From the NCBI GenBank assembly GCA_900550205.1, contig URRJ01000107.1, positions 1 through 6,175 of the forward strand: 6,175 bases of DNA, read 5' to 3'. The stretch comes from an uncultured Collinsella sp. (lineage in GTDB: Bacteria; Actinomycetota; Coriobacteriia; Coriobacteriales; Coriobacteriaceae). This document shows positions 6,104 through 6,175 of this stretch, piece by piece. Below the pieces are notes generated by a model. That model did not search any database and was not told the origin of the DNA. It worked only from the letters and a program-made list of their open reading frames with translations. Made by a program: the position numbers and the translations under genes. Numbering within the stretch: position 1 is the stretch's first letter; every line of letters starts with the position of its first letter.

Positions 6104-6175
6104 ATGATGACGGCGGCATCCAACAATTCAATGCAACTTGAGGGAAAAACGATCCTGCTGGGCATTACCGGCGGG
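6104..6175 (+). CDS. coaBC: CoaBC (Dfp), phosphopantothenoylcysteine synthetase/decarboxylase, N-terminal fragment
   Basis: Only 24 codons are inside the window. They end in LEGKTILLGITGG (12-24), which matches the first beta strand and glycine-rich FMN-binding turn of the CoaC flavoprotein domain; the family normally continues with Ile-Ala-Ala-Tyr-Lys. The bifunctional enzyme joins cysteine to 4'-phosphopantothenate and decarboxylates the product, on the way to coenzyme A. Residues 1-11 are a variable leader. The ATG directly follows the TAA stop of the zinc-ribbon gene with no gap, so it is probably in the same transcript. Because only the start is seen, it could instead be a stand-alone flavoprotein decarboxylase of the same fold, such as CoaC alone or a UbiX-like protein. 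Confidence 0.72.
   Translation, partial: MMTAASNNSMQLEGKTILLGITGG

Overview
The window is a gene-dense, GC-rich stretch carrying eight genes, all on the + strand. The longest gap between them is 18 bases. Every gene is a recognisable housekeeping type, and the first and last are cut by the window edges. The protein types, high GC and arrangement suggest an anaerobic actinobacterium of the class Coriobacteriia, perhaps Collinsella or a relative. That placement is inferred from the look of the sequence and was not tested by a search.

Layout: the 3' three quarters of der (ribosome-assembly GTPase, 1-1013); plsY (acyl-phosphate:glycerol-3-phosphate acyltransferase, 1006-1689); gpsA (glycerol-3-phosphate dehydrogenase, 1699-2706); rpe (ribulose-phosphate 3-epimerase, 2725-3396); a NifS/IscS-type cysteine desulfurase (3403-4581); a Nif3-like dinuclear-metal protein (4578-5387); a coiled-coil protein with a C-terminal zinc ribbon of the CT398/HP0958 type (5384-6103); and the first 24 codons of coaBC (from 6104). 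Three junctions overlap (8, 4 and 4 bases), one is directly abutting, and the other three gaps are 6, 9 and 18 bases. No promoter or terminator could be supported inside the window, so the genes probably belong to one long transcript whose promoter lies upstream and whose end lies downstream.

Working together: GpsA makes sn-glycerol-3-phosphate and PlsY acylates it, so these two adjacent genes cover the entry into phospholipid synthesis. The acyl-phosphate donor would come from PlsX, which is not in the window. Rpe serves the pentose phosphate pathway, the desulfurase supplies sulfur for Fe-S clusters or thiolated tRNA, and CoaBC makes the 4'-phosphopantetheine precursor of CoA. The Nif3-like and zinc-ribbon genes form a pair seen in distant bacteria whose joint role is not well defined.

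No new mobile, defence, CRISPR or RNA system was seen. The points most worth a second look are the Nif3/zinc-ribbon pair, the apparent loss of one zinc-ligand cysteine in the zinc ribbon, an unusual substitution in the Rpe active-site loop, and a perfect GC palindrome next to an AT-rich patch at the 3' end of the Nif3-like gene.
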